DNA of 64,000 bases from Channa striata. Its lineage: Eukaryota > Chordata > Actinopteri > Anabantiformes > Channidae. The translations under genes were made by a program, and so were the position numbers. The notes under the pieces are model-generated. The model did not search any database. It had not been told where the DNA came from and saw only the letters and a program-made list of their open reading frames with translations. Shown here one piece after another: positions 58,301 to 64,000 of the stretch (position 1 is the first letter of the stretch; each line of letters starts with the position of its first letter). The DNA lies in contig CM065169.1 in NCBI GenBank assembly GCA_033026295.1, forward strand, positions 8,538,462 to 8,602,461. Reading direction: 5' to 3'.

Positions 58301-59291
58301 AGAGGCACTGAGCTCGGACACCTTTCTAGGAAGGCAGAGTTACCAGTTTCTGAATCCTCGAGAAACTGGAAGAGAAGCCTGCTGAGGAGAAATCGAAGAC
58401 TAGAGGCGAGTCGAGCTGTTTCAGCAGTGTGTAGGTCTCATCAAAGACAGAGACAAAACTGCTCTGTACTCTGCTTCTGGCTCACCAACCTCACCAACAA
58501 ATATCCACCTAAAACTGGCAAACTAATTGACAAGTTGTTTTAAAGAAGTACTGTATGTATATTTATATATTTCTTTATTTTAAAGGGATGTCAGACACTG
58601 ATTTTTTATAGTTCAAACATGTAGGAAATATATGTTTTTGCCTTTCAGTGTGTCAGTTTTTTCATACAAAATATAATAATCATACTCTTTTCGATGTAGT
58701 ATATTTAGTGACAGGTTCTCCTGATCTCTATTGAAAATCAATAAGTTGTTGGGAGTTGGACGTTTTTGCTTTTGCTGTTGATACATTTCACCGCTAGAGG
58801 GCGTCATTGCTGAGGAGATCACACAGAAACAGTTAGAGCTCAGCAAACGCAGATTTCTGTTAGTAAAGGCAACAATATTTGCCCCATGACAGAGAACAAC
58901 TTGTCAGTGTCATATTTCACTGCTATTCATGGTTTCAGCTTCTTTCTTAGCCAGTGACAAAAATGACAAAATTCTACTTTCTTAAATTAGACTTTTTGAG
59001 CCATATTTCAAAAATGCTTGTTAAGGAGCTGAGAAACAGAATCTCGAACTTTGTCGTCATCTGCAGGGTTTGACCTCGGGGGGCAAGTGGCCATCGAGTT
59101 CTCCCACTGGAAGAGTCCTTTCCCGGGCAGTGGGCAGAATCTGCCCAGTCCGGACTGCATTCACTCCGAGGCCTCTGCGGTACCGGCCATCAGCGAGCAT
59201 CTGGAGCCCGTGTCATGCCCGGCGTCGCTGTCGGTCACTCCGCTGCCAACCTGCAGCGCCAGTCAGGAGACACTCTGCGACAGCAGCACAA
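51760..59291 (+). CDS. first coding exons of an unrecognised long gene (partial)
   Basis: Three exons join in one frame with phase-1 junctions: 51760-51985 (MLEHEAGADMRLVRQINTG..., ending GSPRSPRRAIATRLSSGSA), 53936-54010 (DREPSSSSYNVSSGTFYS...) and 59067-59291 (GFDLGGQVAIEFSHWKSPFP..., ending SQETLCDSSTS). Exons 2 and 3 are 75 and 225 nt, both multiples of three, so either can be skipped in frame. Introns are about 1.95 and 5.06 kb, and the donor at 59292 shows that the gene continues to the right beyond the window. The predicted 175 residues are Ser/Pro-rich with an Arg-rich SPRSPRR motif that could be phosphorylated. No domain or signal peptide is visible. The first exon sits in a GC-rich, CpG-rich island (51480-52030), which supports a promoter there. 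I do not recognise the family. Confidence 0.6.
52264..52314 (+). repeat. (CA)n-(CT)n-(CA)n microsatellite
   Basis: CA, then CT, then CA blocks in direct succession over about 50 bases. Confidence 0.95.
53558..53725 (+). repeat. two diverged tandem copies of a tRNA-like unit
   Basis: GGCACTAA recurs at 53564 and 53654 (period about 90), and the following segments align (gtccctgaactctgcc with actcctgtaacgctgc; ggtcaagggtttttc with ggtcatggcttttc). The second copy has an A-box-like tagcttagtg, a B-box-like aggagtttcactcct with a 5-bp stem, and outer CCCTG/CAGGG pairing. It looks like a tRNA-derived SINE head rather than a working tRNA gene, because the anticodon arm does not fold normally. Confidence 0.4.
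54011..57184 (+). other. intron 2 of the unrecognised gene, left part
   Basis: No convincing exon. A CTG repeat lies at 54907-54927. Short open frames around 55200-55380 and 55611-55925 lack domain similarity and I do not call them. Confidence 0.45.
57190..57440 (-). repeat. dispersed teleost repeat, minus orientation
   Basis: Reads GGTGGCAGGAGGTTGGAGTC, CCAGCTGTCAGTGGGC, GAGACAGACAACCATTCA, CAATTTAGAGTCACCAATTA, ACCCGG..AAAACC and AGAACATGCAAACTCCACAC in the classic order of a widespread fish element, which is the reverse complement of the family seen at 44320. Non-coding. Confidence 0.85.
57499..57561. repeat. near-perfect 31-bp palindrome with one-base spacer
   Basis: Arms 57499-57529 and 57531-57561 pair at 30 of 31 positions around a single G. 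The inner 26 bp are perfect (CGTGTGTGGTGGTTCAATTT..., mirrored by ...AAATTGAACCACCACACACG). It is not low-complexity, so chance formation is unlikely. Confidence 0.95.
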
Positions 59292-60479
59292 GTACGTGGA
59301 TGGTCGACTAAAGCTTAGGGGAAGCCCTGACACAGACCTGATAAAAAATTGTTATTGGTAGAAGGCAAAACAAGTATTCAGACCTATAATACACATTTTA
59401 TTTCCAGACAACTCGGGATGCTGAATGAATATACTGTAATCAGATCTCATTAAAATCAAAAGGTTTGACTGTATCAACTGTTTGACTGGATTATCCCTTA
59501 ACTTATCATTCTGTCTTGTGAAATGCCTGAGCATAGGGTGACATGTTTAAATTCCATTTTTTTCCAGTAGCTGCATTGATATATTTATTGTGGGAGTGTG
59601 GGATGATTGGAGGTGGTTTCGTTGCGTGAGAATGGATCAGCTGATCTGCCCTTAATGTGAAGGGCTCCCTATAAGCCCTGGGCACAGATAACATAGTCAG
59701 AAAAGACACTTGGCATGCCAATTAATACTGTAAATCAAGCTTCAGCATTTTACCACGAGCTATTGCTATCGTCTATGCTTGCCAAAAGTGATTTTAAGTC
59801 AAGACTGAAGACATTGTTGTTTTAAAAGCTGCAGTGGAGGGACAGTAGCACACGAAAGACTAACTCTGAAGCAAACCATCTTTTAACACAGAAGCCTCAT
59901 ATTGTACTAGTTTTGGAGTTTTTACTGAACTACATGTAACGGTAGGAAAAATGCAGACAAATAGATACTTTGTTTTTGTTGTACAACAAGAATACTAAAA
60001 TGATAATAAATACAAGATAATAAAATGTGATAATTATTATTACCTCTTGGTGGCACTGTGGTGTCAACAAGCTTCACATAGATAATGATTTAACAATTTT
60101 TTCATCGGTTTGTGATCAAATTTGTGAATACCTTATTAAAACCTATTATGAAGTATTTTGACACTTGTGACATTTTGACAGTCTTTTTTTGTTCAGAGGA
60201 GGTTAAATGTTGAAGTTAGACTTCAAAGAGAGATGGTCCTACAAAAGGAGGCAAATCTACCGAATTCCTCTTGGACAAAGGTCAAAGGTCATTTTGTTAC
60301 CTTGGATTAGTCAGGAATCTTTTTCTGTGTGAATGAGTGCAGAGGGTTTGCTATCACATCGCGTATTGCAGGATGAGCTGTTATTCCTGTGTTATGTGGT
60401 CTGTGTGTCCCCTTGAGTGTCCATTAAAAATACACAGTGCCACTGTCACTGCTCTTAACACTCATTGTTTTGGTCTGCA
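59292..60479 (+). other. intron 3 of the unrecognised gene
   Basis: No exon is seen. AT-rich sequence with scattered short repeats. Confidence 0.4.
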
Positions 60480-60607
60480 GCAACACTGCCACAGCCAGAC
60501 CTTTTTTCTCATTGGTCACTGTCAGAGCAACTTGACCTCTGATTGGCTGCCAGGGAACACTGAATGCCGATGAGCGGCATGCACGTCCTCTCTCCTCTCC
60601 TCTCTCT

Positions 60608-60643
<36 letters not shown>

Positions 60644-61043
60644 ACTGTAAACATCTTGCTCAGGCTGCGTTTTTTTTTTCCTTCAGAGAAAATCTTTGAC
60701 AGCTGAGCTTTTCTGACATGTGATTTCATGACAGAGCCGTTCGTGTGTGTGAGTGCGTGTGTGTGCTGATGCTGGATCGACCGCTGCAGTGATGAGGAGT
60801 AAGGAGTGAAAAGTAGGGGATGCTGGTTTCCCTCGTGGGACGCTGTCTTGTTTGTTTCCCTCAGCGAGGTCATTTGCACGTCAGGGCTGGGGAAGGAGGG
60901 GTGACCGCATGTGTGTGTGTGTGAATGCACGTGTGTGTGTGGGGAAGAGACTTCTGGCTGTTTTGGCGTTTGCTGCAGCTCCACCGGGAAGCCCCTCCAT
61001 CCAGGGGTGAAGCTGCCTCCCTACCTCTCTCCACCTTCAGACG
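60480..61043 (+). promoter_or_regulatory. possible alternative promoter and first exon
   Basis: Two inverted CCAAT boxes (ATTGG at 60511 and 60542) lie 31 bases apart, a spacing typical of NF-Y-driven promoters. They are followed by a CT-rich tract (60586-60645) and a leader that runs to a strong splice donor, TTCAGACG/GTGAGT, at 61044. This resembles a TATA-less promoter with a 5' exon. An open frame ending VKLPPYLSPPSD reaches the donor in phase 1, the same phase as the neighbouring gene's introns, so an alternative N-terminus is conceivable. No expression evidence is available. Confidence 0.4.
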
Positions 61044-64000
61044 GTGAGTGTCGCCAAGTTGTCTTGAAGCAAAGGCATCTTGTTCCCCTGAGCGGGATTT
61101 TTTTCTTTTTTTGCTGCAGTGCTTTTTCTCAAGTGTCCTACTCACACTCGTTGCGCTGCTTCATCTCTTTCACGCAGCTTCCTGTGACAAACATTTGACC
61201 TTCACGCATTCTCTTACACACACACCTCCATGATGCATCAGTTGTAAGACACAGAAATGGGTCATGCTTTTGTGAGGACTGTGTGTGTGTGTGTGCTGCG
61301 ACCGTGGCAAACAGGCACCAGTAGCAGGTCGGCAGGTGCGAAATCTCCATAGCCTGGCATAAGGGAGTATATGCCACCCCCTCCCTCTCTCCGTCCACCC
61401 CAGGGCATGATGGGTGCATCCAGTTGGAACGACCAGTGCCTCCCCACAAGTGACTGACACCCGATCCCCTTGGCAACGCATTGCACACCCCCACCACCTC
61501 CCGTTCTTTTTCCCTTTCCAGCTGCAATCTTTTCTTCTCTTCTCAGCGTGAGCTGTCATCTCCAGTCTCGGTTGTGTGACGCAAATAACAATGTTGCAAT
61601 CAAGTGCTTTTAGCTGAGAAAACATTTATTTTGCTTATGACACCAACTAAAAAAATATGACTTCATCTATCAAACTTTAAAACAACATACTAAGAAACCC
61701 ATGATCAAGATAATGGTCCTAAAACTTTTGTTTGAGCAGACAGTGGCTCAGCAGTTCATAGCCTCCTTTGTCATATTTATTGCCTTATAATGTTGCATAT
61801 GCTTTCAGTGGGTGACGAGGCAGAACGTGGTTTGGCGCTGTATTGCTGAAATAAGTAGGAAATAAGATTTCATCTGGATGAAAGCATATGTTATGCCAAA
61901 ACCCGTATACAGTATATGATCCAGAATTAAGGGACAAGATCTCCCGGCTGCGTGCGTTAATGTGCCCCCACAGCAGCAGCTGGCTTTTGAGCTGTGCACT
62001 CACTAAGATGTTCCTTTCCTCTTTGGATTTTCAAATTGAATTTTTAATTTTGACTCTTTTCCACTTTTCCTCACTCCCTTTTAAAGAAGGTCACTTTTAG
62101 AGTTTATCGATTTATGTATGGTGGGTTCTGTGCATATTAGAGATTTTACTTTTATTTGTGGATGCAGCAACTGACTGTGTTCACTGACAAGTGTTCACAT
62201 AATTGATTTAAGAAACAAACGTATTTAAGACACTACACTTTAATTAAGTAAGGACTGTGCAGAAGCCAAGAAATCCCGACATTTAGTGACCAGAACTGTT
62301 AAAGTTTCAAAAACAGTGATACTATGATGCTGACATTGAATGTTAACGCCACAATTTGTTAGAGCTGCTTAAACATGCTTTAATTTTTGTCTATTGTACA
62401 GTGTGGTTATCATTGGGGTTATTTCCTTGCATCATCTGCACAAATTTTACAACAGCATAGTTTTTGCCGCCCTTTTTTATTCAACCTAAAGAGCCAGTGT
62501 TTGGATCTATGGATGTCTATGTTGCCGTAGATGCACCGACTGTGATTTTGCCTTGTTATCTGCTCAGACTCAAAAAGAAAAAACTCCCGCTATATTTTCG
62601 GTCCCTCTCTTGTCATTTCTGTATGTTTAGGTTGAAACGTTTGGAGCCAGGTGACCATGGCTTTGCACCCACCCCTAAAAATCGTGCCTTTCTTTTGAAA
62701 GATTATTTATCTTAGAAGTCAGTGGCTACATAGGAAACTAGGCGAGAGAGAAAGGGGATGACTTGCAACAAAGGTCTGGACTGGAATCAGACCATGGACA
62801 CTGAGGTCACATGGCATGTGCTGTAAACATTTGACTACCACTGACTTTGCAGATAATTGTTCCAACACTAAAACGTGTTTTAGTCATTTTCTGATTGAGC
62901 ATAGATGAAAATCAAAGACAATAAAAATTAAATAAAAGAGTCTCCATCAGGTTCACTGAAAATAAATCGGAAAGTTGGTGGAGTCCCCCTTTTAAGTCCA
63001 AAGATGAGTGACGAATAAGAAACAGTCCAACAAAGCCTCTTGATGGCCTCATTTAGAATTTCTCTTTCTTTTAAATATCAAACCTTAGAGTAACTAAAGC
63101 ATTTGAGCTCTGTTGTCACCTGTTGTGGAATCAGAAAACAGAAACTCTGCAGAAACAGCATGAAAATGAAATGAGCAGCATAACATAGAAAATACAGATT
63201 AAATATGTATCTGACACACTGCAATAACAGCCACAGCCGACTTACTTCTAAGCACACTGATGTTCGGGAGCTGCTTGCTCGAAATACTGGAGCTTCTGAT
63301 TCATAGCTGCGGGGTTGTTGAGTTTAAATTATTGACACTATATAGTGAACATGAAAGCAGAGTCATGATACTGAAACTGACACAATGGGATCAGCTGGAT
63401 TATTTAACAAGAGATAACATAACATTTCAAAATTAACTGAAGGGAATTACTTAAATCAGCTACTTTTTTGCATCTTCTACAGTGTCATTAAGTCCATCAG
63501 GTGGACAAACACATTTTAATGAAGGGATTTTCAGACCGTGAGGTAGAATGTTTTAAACAATTACTCAAAGCAGAGGATTGTTCACTGTTACAGTTTAACA
63601 TCCACATGGGAGACACGTGCGTGACATGTCCTCTCTTCCACGTTCAACTGGTGTTACAGGTTCAAAACACAGGCTGGATTTGAACCTTCTTGGACGTATG
63701 TGGACGTCTTATACAGTTTCAGTATCTCCACATTTGCCTAGGACCTGTCTGTGGACATAATTTGACCATCTTATCATGACCATGACCAAGAACATCTTAA
63801 GTCTGTTTTTTCCAGACATGATGACAAAGGTTTAAAACTACTCCACCCTAAAACTTACAAACCGTGTCTCACATTCTTCATCAAGTTCAGATGCTCAAAA
63901 CACAAAAAAAAATTCTATTAGTTTCCAAAACATTTGTGATGTCAGCAATCGTGCTCCACTCATGTTGTATCTCATGCAACCGAGTTCTGAAGAGAGCAGT
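61044..64000 (+). other. presumed intron to the window edge
   Basis: No convincing coding exon on either strand, apart from TG/CA microsatellites near 61276-61298 and the SINE-like copy at 62745. Open frames at 61138-61625 on the minus strand overlap simple sequence and have no recognisable domain. Confidence 0.4.
62745..62860 (-). mobile_element. tRNA-derived SINE remnant
   Basis: On the minus strand it reads CAGTGGTAGTCAAATG..., then TCTGATTCCAG and GACCTTTGTTGCAAGTCATC followed by CCCTTTCTC. The block GACCTTTG-TGCA-GTCATCCCC-TTCTC is a hallmark of a common percomorph SINE whose tRNA-like head ends in a B-box-like GGTCTGATTCC. It is degenerate. Confidence 0.65.

Noticed and set aside
58195..58543. 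Possible exon or repeat with Arg/Ser-rich frame
   Set aside because: Looks vaguely like a dispersed fish repeat but I could not match it to a family or find splice sites, so it is not called.
60424..60984. 186-residue minus-strand frame
   Set aside because: Runs through CA and CT microsatellites (long His/Thr and Arg/Glu runs). No domain, and it overlaps the more plausible promoter.
61138..61625. Overlapping minus-strand frames of 129 and 151 residues
   Set aside because: Two frames open over the same simple-sequence-rich stretch, with no conserved motif, splice sites or start context.

Overview
The window is nuclear DNA from a ray-finned fish, most likely a percomorph teleost. The evidence is intron-split vertebrate genes with AATAAA poly(A) signals, a fish-type NLR/B30.2 pseudogene, dispersed repeats of the kind common in percomorph genomes, and many CA, CT and ATCC microsatellites. 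There are no bacterial features. All gene models were built by hand from reading frame, splice sites and remembered family sequences. No search was run.

Layout, left to right. (1) 534-4722 (+): last coding exon and long 3' UTR of an unrecognised gene. (2) 5372-5527 (+): the C4orf3 / another-regulin microprotein. (3) 7521-11586 (+): a seven-exon gene joining a TIN2 (TINF2) N-terminal-like domain to about 14 C2H2 zinc fingers. (4) 13474-16183 (+): a short NUFIP2-like gene. (5) 17730-21165 (-): osgep, complete at 335 codons. (6) 24454-25858 (+): apex1, complete, divergent from osgep as in mammals. (7) 26705-33113 (-): a second TINF2_N/C2H2 gene. Its first six exons match those of gene 3 in phase, and exons 2-6 match exactly in length. 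It also has an extra zinc-finger cassette exon carrying a one-base frame break. (8) 33994-37969 (+): selenoprotein O, with a TGA selenocysteine codon three codons from the end, divergent from gene 7. (9) 38640-38890: LINE reverse-transcriptase remnant. (10) 39777-43790 (+): decayed NLRC3-like NLR with leucine-rich repeats and B30.2. (11) 45566-47618 (+): fibrinogen-domain gene with a one-base frame break near its end. (12) 47.6-51.7 kb: gene-poor, repeat-rich. (13) 51760 to at least 59291 (+): first three coding exons of an unrecognised gene with very long introns, with a possible second promoter at 60.5-61.0 kb.

How the genes relate. Housekeeping genes (osgep for tRNA t6A modification, apex1 for base-excision repair, selenoo for protein AMPylation) are interleaved with two members of what looks like a fish C2H2 family fused to a shelterin-type domain. 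Two divergent pairs (osgep/apex1; TINF2_N-ZNF/selenoo) and two convergent pairs (nufip2-like/osgep; apex1/TINF2_N-ZNF) make 7.5-38 kb compact, while 39-64 kb is sparse and repeat-laden.

The most notable point is the inverted pair of TINF2_N-C2H2 genes. They share exon lengths, phases and a peculiar C-x1-C zinc finger at the same array position. The downstream copy appears able to splice into two alternative finger arrays.
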